From Adiantum capillus-veneris (lineage: Eukaryota; Streptophyta; Polypodiopsida; Polypodiales; Pteridaceae): a DNA stretch of 64,000 nt. This document shows positions 10,424 through 21,103 of the stretch, piece by piece; position 1 is the first letter of the stretch; every line of letters starts with the position of its first letter. The DNA is taken from assembly GCA_014529385.2 (NCBI GenBank), contig CM043969.1, positions 66,786,676 to 66,850,675 of the forward strand, given 5' to 3'. The translations under genes were made by a program, and so were the position numbers. The notes beneath the pieces were generated by a model. The model was given only the letters and a program-made list of their open reading frames with translations, ran no database searches and had not been told where the DNA came from.

Positions 10424-10668
10424 TGTGTGTGCGATCGAGCATTACGAAGGCACGACGGCGGCGAAGCGGTTGAGCGCGGCACGACTGCAGCTTCTTCTTC
10501 ATCGCGGCGAGGAATCCACCACGAAGGTGAGCGTAGAGCGGTGAGTGACACACCCTTTGTTTCTTTGAGCTTGCTAGTTTAGGCTTGTTGTGTGCTTGGA
10601 GCCGTTTGTGGCTCGCACACGGTGTATTGGCAAGTCCCTTGCTTCGATAGTGCGGCAAGGAGCGCACA
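10099..10668 (+). repeat. Element A 3' LTR
   Basis: 570 bp, TGTTAACC to GCGCACA, with TATA box at 10295-10301. Near-identical to the 5' LTR (see that entry for the three differing positions). Confidence 0.97.
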
Positions 10669-10673
10669 ATGGC
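10669..10673. other. 5-bp target site duplication of element A, right copy
   Basis: ATGGC, matching 1800-1804. Confidence 0.95.
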
Positions 10674-13055
10674 AAATTCGTATGTCGTTGAAAAAATGGT
10701 CAAAGACAAGAAAGAACAATGTTTTCACGAGGTTGAGATGCTAATGAAGATTGATTTGGTATCACTGCAGATAGGCTACAAGATGCAATTATTATTGCTT
10801 TAAAAGGCAAGCAAGTGAAGGATAAGAAATCAACCAAGAAGACCACAACCAAAAAGGCAAGGGGTGCTACAACAGCTGGTGTTGTAGATGTAAATAAGGC
10901 CATTTTGAGATCAGAGGGCACAAGCAATCAACCCTTATTAAGGTTTGTGGAGCATGAACGCTTGGAGAACGAGGTCCAGAAAGCAGCTACAGGAGGCATG
11001 GACAAGTATTCGACATACTTCCCTTTCAAGTATAAGGAGTACGAGATTCCTGCCACTAATTGTTTTCTTGCTCGTGATCAATATAATTGTCATCAACTAA
11101 AGCCTGATCAAGTACAAAATTGTATGCTCTTCTTTGGAGCAAGTGCAAATCGGCCTTCATCATGTGCTTATTTAGTTCCTGTAAAGAATTGTGGCCAAAA
11201 GTACTAAGTCCCAATGACGAGTACTAAGGTAGAAGAAGAAAGACTTGTTGAATACAATGTTTGGATGATTGATGGCCAACACTCAATTTATGCAGCCAAA
11301 ATGTTAAGATTTCAAGAAATGAAAAAGGATGGTGTCTCCCAGGATCTAATACAAATTTATGAGAAAAGAAAGGCCCGGAATGTTGTAGATCCATCCCCAC
11401 AAGTTGCAACAACCATATCAACCATAACAAATGAGGAGGCCAAGGGGCTATATGTTAAGCAACCTTACAGTGACATTCTCAAGTATCTTCACAATCAATG
11501 GATATTTCAAAAACGCCCATCACATCCAAACATTGCAGAAAAGGAAGGTGCAGAATCTCGCACACCTTAGGATGTAAGTTTTTTTTTAATTTCTCTCTCA
11601 TGGCTATATAATGAGAAAACAAATAAAATTCTTATATTTTATTTGTTTTTGGTTTTGCAGGCATTTCTCAAAATGGCAAGGATTTTTGCTGGTGCATCAT
11701 TCATCACCAAACAAGCTCATATGGTCACTTACTTTGATCCTATTTATGATCGATCGCTGAAGAACATAGAACAAATAGAGAGAGAGAATAAGAAACCAAG
11801 GGCCACAATTTTTAGATATTTGTGTGGTCTAGATGAAGATGAAGTAGAGAAGATTCAAACAAGAATAGAGTCTGGAATGATTGTTTTGTCTAAGGGTGCA
11901 AAGGACACATCAAGTGTAATAGACATGCTTGATTGTATCAAGCAACTAAAACAAGATCAAAACAGCCAAGATGAGTTGCTTGAGCAATCCAATGTGCTCA
12001 ATGAGGAGAATCCATGTGAAAATTGGGAGGAGCTTTCTACCACATACAACATTAATGATGTTTACTCCCATGTCTTGACACTCTGTGATACTTGGTTGAC
12101 ATCACAACTAAAATGTGGTACAAAGAAGGTTGATTTTCCAGAAGAGGCAAGAAATTATATCCAATGGACGATCAAAATTGTGAAAGACAAAGCAGATTCA
12201 ATTATAGATCTTCCATGGTCTATATATGTTGTCAGTATTCAAATGGAGGGAGGATCTTACTTAGAGCTCCATCTAAACAATCATCTCCCTATAGGATTGT
12301 GTATCTTGGACAACACAGGTGATTTGAAGAGTAACCTACAATGGTCAACTAAAAGATTCAAAGATCTCATAGATGGAAATATAGCTATTGCATGTGGGTC
12401 AACAAAATCATAATGTGTGATGCTTTCTTTTTTGAATAATAAGGACTATGTGCAGTTATAATTTGCTTTGCAAAGTATAACAAACATGGTCAAAATACAA
12501 TTGGTTGGGACAATGCACAATGTGAAGCATTTGGAATTTACTGGTGCTATAGAATTCTTCACCACACTTGTGTTCTTGAGCAAGGGAAATGACTTTGAGG
12601 GACTTATTAGTTCTTTAGGTCCAGGGACACAATCCAAAATACTAGATGCATGACACCTTGATCTAGATTTTGGAAGTGTGAGTCAATTGTGAGATGTCGA
12701 GTTTCTACAACTCAAGAAGGAGTTGACAATCAAGTAATGTATTCAAAAGTATTGCAAACAAGATTTCAAGCTTGTTGACATGTTCAGTGATGGCTACATA
12801 GCAGAGTTGGGACTCAAGCAAAAAAGGAAAGTGATATGCCTCGTGGACAATACTAATGACCAAAGAAAGCTTAAAACAAGACTTTTGAGCTTTGCAAATC
12901 GGCATGATGAAGTCAGAAAATGGGCAAAACTTCAAAGTGATCAATTAGATCAGCCCATTGATGACCATGGAGTATCAAATACGGTAGGAGCATCGACAAG
13001 TGAGACACCCATATCAGTTACGGAATTTTTGAACCTTGAAGCAAGTATGAGCTAA
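10674..13055 (+). pseudogene. 3' part of the split host gene, with a DGQHS motif
   Basis: From about 10788 to 13055 one reading frame is followed through an 87-bp intron, broken only by nonsense codons (TAA 11205, TAG 11568, TAA 12411, TAA 12459, TGA 12651 and two more near 12690-12735) and, apparently, by no frameshift. A Lys/Thr-rich basic segment (10815-10880) precedes a domain with the motif VWMIDGQHSIYAA (11263-11300), reminiscent of DGQHR/ParB-like domains. That assignment rests on the motif alone. After the intron come FAGASFITKQAHMVTYFDP, an acidic middle, then LVGTMHNVKHLEFTGAIEFF and LVDNTNDQRKLKTRLLSFAN, which I do not recognise. The region 10674-10788 is out of frame. Retained splice sites and the pure nonsense decay indicate a former spliced host gene rather than a retrocopy. 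Confidence 0.55.
11574..11660 (+). other. GT-AG intron in the DGQHS pseudogene
   Basis: 5' site GAT|GTAAGT at 11574, T-rich body, 3' site GGTTTTGCAG| ending 11660. Joining the flanks keeps the upstream frame (...GAT|GCA TTT CTC...), which supports a genuine 87-bp phase-0 intron. Confidence 0.8.
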
Positions 13056-13441
13056 GCTTCTATACCCACTTGTCATGTAATTCAGTTATTTATTTGAAAA
13101 TAAATTTGATATCTTTTTTTAAACATATTATGATATTTTCATCATTTATATTGTCAAGTATATTAATCATTGATTTAAGATCTTTGACTTTATTTTTGCT
13201 CAAAAGTATCATGTAATGAACCCTTTTTAATAGTTTAAAATCATAGGAAAGATAAATCATTACTCATTACATTGATAATTTGAAGTAACATATCTACTTA
13301 TAAAAATCAATGAAAATTGCCATACAAAAAATTGATTCTTTACTATGTTGAATTGATACTTCATGATATACAATAAAACATATAGTCTACAACGTTTGAC
13401 ATTTTTTTAACCAAAATATGCTAAACATTTTTGTATTGCAG
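13056..13441 (+). other. Probable intron or spacer before the SET exon
   Basis: AT-rich and without coding features. It ends in a strong 3' splice site (TTTTTGTATTGCAG at 13428-13441) immediately before the SET-domain frame. A donor site was not identified with confidence. Confidence 0.45.
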
Positions 13442-14001
13442 ACTCAAAAATGATAAGAGATATTAAAAGACAATGTCTTGCACATTATGTGTGGCATGAT
13501 GATCCTCTTGGTATACAAACTTTTCCCATTCCAAAGGATAAAATCTTTGAGATAAGTGGTGTCATCTTTGAAGTACGAGCTTCGAATATACAAGGAGCTG
13601 GTTATGGGCTTTTTGTGCATACACCTCTTCAAAAGGGTATGACTATTCTCCATTATGGCGGTGATAAGTATTTCCATGAGACTTGGAAGAAGTTGTGTGA
13701 GGTATCTCCAAGGGCAGCTAGGTACTCACTTATGGAGGATCCAAATGTCAATTGTGTGGACAATGAGGCATATATTGTTGGTGACGTAGAAGATGGAAAT
13801 TTGGCAGGATATATAAATAGTACTTATGGTTTGAGTATGAGCCCAAATGTATGTTATACTTTTGATCCCAATTTTCCACCATGGCATAAAGCCAACACAA
13901 CACAAATTAGGTTGGATAAATATGGCTATGTTTGTGTTGAAACCTTACGCCACATAGAAAGTGGTGAAGAGCTTCATGAAAAATTACATGACATTACTTG
14001 A
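13442..14001 (+). CDS. SET-domain protein exon
   Basis: Open from the splice acceptor at 13441 (ATG 13450) to TGA 13999-14001, up to 183 residues. SET features in order: ASNIQGAGYGLF (the usual start, substrate-binding S-x-I-x-GAGxGLF type), a central insert, GNLAGYINSTYG...SPNVCY in the place of the NHSCxPN motif, and CVETLRHIESGEELHEKLHD in the place of GEELxxxY. The two catalytic/SAM motifs are therefore altered: NSTYG for NHSC, and no clear tyrosine after GEEL. SET proteins methylate lysines of histones and other proteins; this one may be inactive or a divergent class. It is unclear whether the exon belongs to the DGQHS gene 390 bp upstream or is the last exon of a separate gene. It is intact, unlike its neighbour. 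Confidence 0.65.
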
Positions 14002-14340
14002 ATCTCATGATAAAGTCCCATATATGAAAGTTATCGATAATCTATTTGAAACCGACTCATTACTAAGTATGTATCATGATAAACACTATGAATTGTGATG
14101 GTATTACCGTGTTATGCAATGAATACTTAATTTCATACGGAAATTTGTTCCTGGAGTGATATCCATTGAAATTTTCACAAGATTTTTTGAGCTAGCATAA
14201 TAATGCTCTATTTCAAAGTTCATGTATCATGTTAAACATAATCCATACAAGCATTGGTATCTCATTGTACATATTTTATCAGAGCATAAACTTATGCACT
14301 AGAAATTTATACAATGGTTCATTCTGAATGCATTTTTTAT
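14002..14340. other. AT-rich spacer downstream of the SET exon
   Basis: Nothing recognisable; possible 3' UTR or flank. The minisatellite superfamily resumes after it. Confidence 0.4.
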
Positions 14341-14900
14341 TATGTACCGTTAAAAATAGCCAAATAGTGGACTTTGGATGTACCAAACCCCTATAAAACC
14401 TGTTTAGAATAGCTAAATGCTAAGTAAAAAATGCACTTTTCTATCGATGCCTTGCTTAAAGTTTCTTGATGGTGGATTGCAAATTTCCTTGCTCTTCTTA
14501 AGAATTTTTTTAGATTGGACAAATGGAAGATCTAGGATGCACCCATCTTTACATAATGTTCTTTGAATGGCAAAGTACTAGTTTATTGAATGCACCACCC
14601 ACCCTTCCACAACTTGTTTGGAATGTTTGGTTTAAGATGCTACCACCTTCTAAGACTTGTTCTGAATGGCCAAATGGCAGTTCTAAGATTCACTCATTTG
14701 TGTTCTGGTTACTTAGAAGAGCCAAGTTATGGGTATAAAGTGCACCTCCCATTCTAATAGCTAGTTGGAAAGGCCAAGTAGTGAACCTAAGATGCACATT
14801 GCCTTAAAAAACATGTTTCAAATCGTGAATTCATGGTATATGAAGCATCTTGCCTTCCAAAACTTGTTAAGAATGGCCAATTGGTGGATCTAGGATACAC
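14340..14900. repeat. Diverged 50-bp minisatellite (subfamily I)
   Basis: Degenerate units with the cores 'gaatggccaaatggcag', 'ggatctaggatgcaccca' and 'acttgtttggaatgtttgg'. More diverged than the block at 1-1260 but clearly the same repeat. Confidence 0.7.
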
Positions 14901-15119
14901 AAAAGCTTTTAGAGTAGATTTTTTGGAATGGATTTCTCCACTAGTATGGATAGATTTCCTAGGCCTATATTTATAGCACAACAAGTGGAATCTTCATTGG
15001 TTCTACACACACAACCAACACAAACAATTTCATTGTCAAGTATCATGTGAACTTTCTCCCCAAATTCAAAGTCCATCCTAAAAATGAAAGAAGGTTAGAA
15101 AAGTTGAAGCTTAAAACTA

Positions 15120-16850
15120 TAATAAACATATTACAATGGACTATAAGTTAGACAAGTGGTGGAGATTGACACCAAATAATCCATGATACTATAGGTTGAA
15201 CAAGTGGTGGAGATTGAGACTAAATTATTCATGATACTTGTGGTTGGGCATATAATGAAGCTTGAGAGCAATGAATCATTGATACTAGGGATGATATATT
15301 GGAGATAAGATAGAAGCTTGTGGCTAGGTAGTGTTTCTATCTCTATTTTTATGCTTCAATGGAGCTAATCTTGGACAAGTGCTGGACCTAGTGGCTCTCT
15401 ACTGAATGGGACATAGCCTGGAAAAGTGGTGAACCTCATGGATCTCTATGCTTCAATACAAGATAGATTTGGTAAGTGATGGATCTTATGGTCCCCAATG
15501 CTTGAATGGAGCATAGCTTGGACAATTGGGTGGACCTTATGGCTCTCTATGCTTCAATAGACAATAGATTGAACAAGTGGTGGGCCTTGTGGCTCTCTAC
15601 GGTCAAATGTAGCTTAGCTTGGACAAGTGGTGGACCTTGTGGCCTTCTTTGCTTTAAAAGAGCATAGTTTGGACAAGTGGTAAACCTTATCGTCCTCTAT
15701 GCTTGAATGGAGCATAGCTTGGACACATGGTGGAACTTATGGCTCTATATGTTTCAATAGAGCTTAGATCGGTGAACGTTGTGTCTCTCTATGCTTGAAT
15801 AAAGTAGAGCTTGGACAAGTGGTGGAACTCATGACTCTCTATGCTTGAGTAAATCATAGATTGGACAAGTGGTAGTGACTATATGGTTCTCTTTGCTTCA
15901 AAGGATCATAGCTTGTAAAAGTGGTATACCTTATGCTTGAATGATCCTCTATGCTAGAATGGAGCATAGCTTGGACAAGTGGTATAAATTATTGTTCTCT
16001 AATGCGAGCTTTAGTGGTGGACCTTGTGGCTCTCTATGCTAGAATGGCACTTTGCTTGGAAACATGGTGGACCTTGTGGCTACCTATGGTGGAATGGAGC
16101 ATAGCTTGAACAAGTGTTGGATCTAATGGCTCTCTATGATTCAATAGAGCATAAATTGAACATGTGGTGGACCCTGTGGCTACCTATGGTGGAATGGAGC
16201 ATAGCTTGAACAAGTGTTGGATATAATGGCTCTCTATGATTCAATAGAGCATAAATTGAAAAAGTGGTGGACCTTATGGACCTTGTGGCTACCTATGGTG
16301 GAATGGAGCATAGCTTGAACAAGTGTTGGATCTAAAGACTCTCTATGATTCAATAGAGCATAAATTGGAAAAGTGGTGGACCTTATGGTCCTCTATGCTT
16401 TAATGGAGCATAGCTTAGACAAGTGGTGGACCTTATGGCTCTCTCTCCCTCAATAGAGCATAGATTGGACACGTGGTGGACCTTGCATCTTTCTATGCTT
16501 GAATGGGCCTCAAGTGGTGGACCTTATGGCTCTATACCCTTCAATAAATAATAGACTAGACAAGTGTTGGACCTTGTGTCTTTCTATGATTGAATTGATC
16601 TTATTTTGGACAAGTGGTGGATCTTATATCTCTCTATGCTTGAATGGAGCATAGCTTAGACAAGTGGTGGACCTCATGGCTATCTATGCTTGAATAAAGC
16701 ATAGATTGGGACCTTATGGTCCTCTATGATTGAATGGAACATAGCTTGGACAAGTGGTGAAGCTTATGGATCTCTATGTTTCAATAGGGCATAGAGTGCA
16801 CAAGTGGTGGATCTTATGGTCCTCTATAACTCAATAGAGCATAGCTTGGA
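15120..16850. repeat. 50-bp minisatellite (subfamily II) with hairpin in each unit
   Basis: Around thirty tandem units whose 50-bp consensus runs from AGCATAGCTTGGACAAGTGG through TGGACCTTATGGCTCTCTAT to GCTTGAATGG. Across the unit boundary CTATGCT-TGAATGG-AGCATAG gives a 7-bp stem and 7-base loop, preserved in many units. A higher-order dimer is repeated near 16080, 16180 and 16290 (period 100-109 bp). There is no coding capacity. Confidence 0.9.
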
Positions 16851-16859
16851 CAAGTGGAA

Positions 16860-17680
16860 TGGAAAGGTAGTGAATCTAGGATGCATTTTCCCTCTTACAC
16901 CACCATGTTTAGAATGGTCTTGTGGTGGATCTTGGATGCACCAACCTTTCTTAATTTGTTTCAAAAGGGAAAGTACTAAATACAAGATGCACTTTTCCTT
17001 CTCACACTTTGCTCAAAGTGGCTTTTTGGTGGATTAAGAATTCCCTTACTCTTCAACAAGAACTTGAGCTCTATAACTTTTTAGAACGGCCAAGTGGTAG
17101 ATCTAAAATGCATCAAAGCTTCTACAAGTTGTTTAAAATGGCCACTTATTGTGGATCAACGATGTGATAAATGGTGAAAAACTTTTGTGGTGGATTTAGA
17201 ATACACTCTCTGATGGAAGCCATTTAGATTGGCCAAGTGGTGGACCTTGGATGTATTGACACTTCAACAACTATGATTGAATCTTTGATTGAGCTAGTAT
17301 CTACTCTGCCATGATTTCTAGATTGGCCAAGTGGTGGATCTAAGATGCATACTAGTCTTCCACAACTTGTTTTGATTCAATATATAGGATGTACACCACC
17401 ATTTGAGGTAATTGTAACGACCTTGATTTTATTTAGGATACATCCTTCATTGCACAAATTATATATAATGGGAAGCTGGTGGATCTAAATTGCACCAAAC
17501 CTTCTTAAATATCTTTTGAAAATCCAAGCGCTAAATAGAGGATGATGATTTTTCCCTTCCAAAACTTGCTTAAGATGGCATGGTGGTGGATTGAGAAATT
17601 CATTTCTCCCCCCAAGAACTTTTTTAGATTGGCCAAGGGGTGAATCAAAGATGCACCCATCCTTACAAAACTTACTTAAT
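16860..17680. repeat. Diverged 50-bp minisatellite (subfamily I) resuming
   Basis: Units with 'gaatggtcttgtggtggatcttggatgcacc', 'tggccaagtggtggatctaagatgcat' and similar. Divergence is high towards 17680. After this about 190 bp of unassigned AT-rich sequence leads to element B. Confidence 0.75.
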
Positions 17681-17867
17681 AGTATAGATTGAATGGATAG
17701 TGTTACAAATATCTAGGACTATGGGGTTATACCCTTAGTCTTTTTCAAGGATGTAAGTAACAAAATTAAAATACTTAGATTTTGGATAGATTTACCCTCT
17801 AAGTATTGTTTTCTTGCATAATAGACATGCAACAATAATGTTTGAGAAAAATTGATGATTATGTGGA

Positions 17868-19095
17868 TGTCATAAAATATAATATCTAACCAGCCCAAAT
17901 GATTTTCTCATATTAAGCTGATCATTTAATGTGGGAGAATAAACGGGAACAAGGGCTAGGATATAGACATGTGCTTACAGATCTATCTCAACATGAGGCC
18001 AATGATAAAGGGGCTAAAATGAGAGATGGTCTATCAAAGAGCAAGGCTACCCAATGGGACTTAAATACCTTAGGGTTAGCTTCATTGAAGACCTCCAATA
18101 GTTAGTGTTAAAAGTTCTTTGACCTTAGGTAAGCTAGGGCTGAGGGAGCCCGACCCAAGCTTGAGATGCTTGTCGTGCTTGATGACTGAGATGCTTGAGG
18201 TGCTTGATGTGCTTGATGACTGATATGCTTGATGTGCTTGTCATGCTTGAGATGCTAGGGTTGTATTTGAGGTGGGAACCTGGCCCAAGCTTGAGGGGCT
18301 TCAGGGCCAAGCTTGTGGTGAGAACTAGGTCCATGGTCGAGGGGATTGAGGTGTCACAAAAGTCAATGCAATCCCTACAAGGAGGGGGCAAGCCATGCAA
18401 GTAGGGGGGTTGGCTGCTTGACCATTCTCTCTCCCAAAGGGCACCCCTTACTCAAGAGGCAAGTAGGACACATGTCAAGCCCCTAGCTAGGTTACCCTCA
18501 AGGAAGTTGTCCTCCCAAGGGGTCCAATGATAATTAAGTAGATTTAATGAATTTTATTTGCATTGATCAAGTCCTCTTTCTCAAAGGGGAAAGGGGGACA
18601 CTTGTCCCAAGACTACCCTTGTTGCTTGTAATGCATCATGCATGTGATTTAGCTAGACTTGCAAGGGTCCAATGAGCTTCAAGCATGAGCTACAAGGGGG
18701 TGTCAACCAAATCAAGAAGGGGGCTAGCTTGGGGGTTAACTCTCCCACACATACTCACACACACCCTCATTGTGTGAAGTGCAAAGTGTAAGAGCTCCAT
18801 CTCCTTCTCCAAGCAAGTAGAGAAGTTGAGAGCCTACACCAATACTCTTGGTTATGGAATGCAAATCCAACCAAGAGCCATGCTTCAATGCTTAAGCTTG
18901 CCATCTTCTCCATCTTCATTACTATGCTATTATGTATGCTAGAAAGAAGAGCGATGATAAGTGAGGAGCTAATTATTTCTCCAATGAAATTTTTCTTCTT
19001 CCTCTTCCCTACCCTCACTCCTTGCTAGCTCTCTCCACCTTCAAAGGTGTTTGAGGTCTTGCGACTGAGGCTTGGGATAGTTAATTATTTTTGCA
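17868..19095 (+). repeat. Element B 5' LTR
   Basis: 1228 bp from TGTCATAAAAT to TTTTTGCA. The start is recognised because the same sequence appears, reversed, at 22061 next to the 3' end of the inverted pol. The end aligns with ...TTTTTACA at 23900. It contains a 'gcttgaggtgcttgatgtgc' microrepeat at 18150-18260. Confidence 0.8.
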
Positions 19096-19512
19096 AGGAC
19101 CATAAGTGTTTTAAGTGTGGTGAGCAAGGACATGGATATGGTTCTTTCCCCAAGAAAAATGCTCGCAATGAGACTCCTAGGGCTTCCACCATCAAAGCTC
19201 CAAAAGAGGATGCTCATTGCAGAGTTGCACCTCTCTTCTAGGCTTGGGGAAAGGTAAGGGAGCATGATGCCTTCATCTTGTTTGACCCTGGATCTACTCA
19301 CAACTTCATATATACGGAGTTGGCCACCAGGTTGGACATTCAAGCTTTTGAGGTGGGAGATGCTGTAATGGCCGGCACTCCTTTCAAGGGATAGCGAGCC
19401 TCCATTACACCCTTGATTCAGAAGTTGAGGCTCCATGTCCAAAGCTATGTTGACAAAGAAGAATTTTCCATCTCTCCCGTCCAACACATGAGGATGCTAT
19501 CCTAGGGGCACC
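19096..19512 (+). pseudogene. Element B gag zinc knuckle and protease remnant
   Basis: CFKCGEQGHGYGSF near 19105 is a CCHC knuckle whose last Cys has become Phe. A protease motif ILFDPGSTHNFI lies near 19275-19310, DPGS standing where DSGA is usual. An in-frame TAG at about 19240 and another near 19393 break it. The coding sequence begins directly after the LTR, so PBS and most of gag are deleted. Confidence 0.65.
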
Positions 19513-19918
19513 ATGGTCAACCGCATGGCTGCCAACATGAAGTTCCCTAAAAGGAGAATCTTCTTCACTTACAGGGGAAAGAACATGTATATAGATGCTA
19601 GTGAGTTTGGTCGTACTATACCACTTGTAAATTCACCCTCTTTTGATAAATCAATGAAGAGCTCAGTTTTTGCGTACATGATTTTTGTCAAAGAGTCCCT
19701 AAAATGTTCTAATGTTTCATCAAATGTATATACTAGGAATCAAGAAGAGTTAGACTTGTCTAATTTCTAGAAGGATTCCAAGATGTGTTCATTGATGATA
19801 TCCCTATGGACTTACCTCCAAAAGGAGGGGATGATGACCATCGAATTGAGCTCCTACAAGGAAGTCACCGCCTAACAAGACTTCCTATCGAGTTTGTCAA
19901 GCTCAACAAGAGGTGATC

Positions 19919-20665
19919 ATGAGGCAAGTACAAGAATTGGTAGACAAAGGGATGGTGAGGCCTAGCTCCTCTCCCTTTTGTTCTTCAGTCCTTTTAGTGC
20001 AAAAGGAAGATGGTACATACCGTATGTGTGTGGACTATCGAGCACTAAATCATATCACTATCAAAGACAGATTTCCCGTGCCTTGGGTAGAAGATCTGTT
20101 TGATAAGCTACAAGGCTCTACCTACTTCAATAGGATTGACCTTAAAAGTGGCTATCATCAAATAAGGATAGTGGATGAAGATATCCTAAAAACCATGTTT
20201 TGTACAATGTTTGGTCTTTAGGAATATCTAGTCATGCCTTTTGGCTTGACTAATGCACTAGCCATGTTCAATCGTCTAATAGAGAAAATCTTTAGACCCT
20301 ACCGCAAATTTGTTGGAGCGTTCTTTGATGAAATCATCATCCACTGCAAGTCTTTGGAGGAACATAAGCAACATCTCCAAGTGATTTTTCAAGCATCAAG
20401 GGAGAACAAGCTTTTTCTCAACCAAAAGAAAAGCAAATTTTTCCTTCAAGAGATTCAATACTTAGGTCATATTATCTCTCAAGATGGTATCCGTATGGAT
20501 TCGTTGAAGTTAGAGGTAATAAAATCATGGCATAATCCAAGGAATCTACATGAGCTAAGAATATTTATTGGTATGTGTGCATACTATAAACGCTTCATAG
20601 CAAAATTCTCTCAAATAGCAGGACCATTACATGACTTAACAAAGAAGAACGTTAAGTATTTATGA
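19919..20665 (+). pseudogene. Element B reverse transcriptase
   Basis: Canonical Ty3/gypsy RT blocks: MVRPSSSPFCSSVLLVQKED, MCVDYRALN, FPVPWVEDL, FNRIDLKSGYHQIRI, then after a TAG at 20219-20221 the block MPFGLTNALAMFNRL, FFDEIIIHCKS (20331 on) and LGHIISQDGI. The active site reads FFDE where chromoviruses have a double Asp, so the second catalytic carboxylate is altered. It would have copied element RNA into DNA. Confidence 0.9.
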
Positions 20666-20689
20666 TCTGCTAAGGAGCAAAACGCATTT

Positions 20690-21103
20690 GACAAGCTCAA
20701 AGAAAATCTTACCTCCCAACCAGTCCTCATGCTTCCGGATCTCTCAAAGCCATTTGAGGTCCAATGCGACGCTTGTGGTGATTGCCTTGGAGAAGTCTTG
20801 CTTCAAGAAGGGCATGCCATAGCATATGAGAGCCGAAGGCTCAATACAGATGAACGTGTCTTAGGCATTTATGAGAAAGAGCTATTAGCTGTTCTACATG
20901 CCCTAGACATATGGAAGCACTATTTATTGGGGACTCCATTTATTCTACGGACTGACCACCAAAGCCTCAAGTGCTTCATGACACAAACCAAGCTTTTCGA
21001 CAAACAAATGAGGTGGGAAAATTTTCTTTCGCAATTTAATTTTCATATTGCTCACATTGCTGGTAAGCACAATCAAGTGGCCAATGCACTTTCACGACGA
21101 TGA
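20690..21103 (+). pseudogene. Element B RNase H
   Basis: Continues the RT frame after a TGA at about 20663. VQCDACGDCLGEVLL, IAYESRRLNTDERVLGIYEK, ELLAVLHAL and the TDHQSLK block correspond to the RNase H catalytic D-E-D layout. It ends HIAGKHNQVANALSRR, the normal boundary to integrase. Confidence 0.85.

Larger units (their letters stand above)
1805..10668 (+). mobile_element. Element A: young non-autonomous Ty3/gypsy-type LTR retrotransposon
   Basis: Complete 8.86-kb element: 5' LTR 1805-2378, tRNA-Asp-type primer-binding site 2383-2400, leader, a single intact 1726-codon Gag-protease ORF (3358-8538), a 1.56-kb 3' non-coding region, polypurine tract 10086-10098, 3' LTR 10099-10668, and flanking ATGGC duplication. 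The LTRs differ by three substitutions plus a microsatellite length change, so insertion is recent. No reverse transcriptase, RNase H or integrase motif is visible in any frame between the ORF stop and the 3' LTR. Pol must therefore be supplied in trans, presumably by a relative sharing the PBS type and the DGGAG protease, such as family D. The zinc-knuckle type and protease place it in the plant Ty3/gypsy group; Athila/Tat affinity is inferred from the PBS. Confidence 0.93.
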
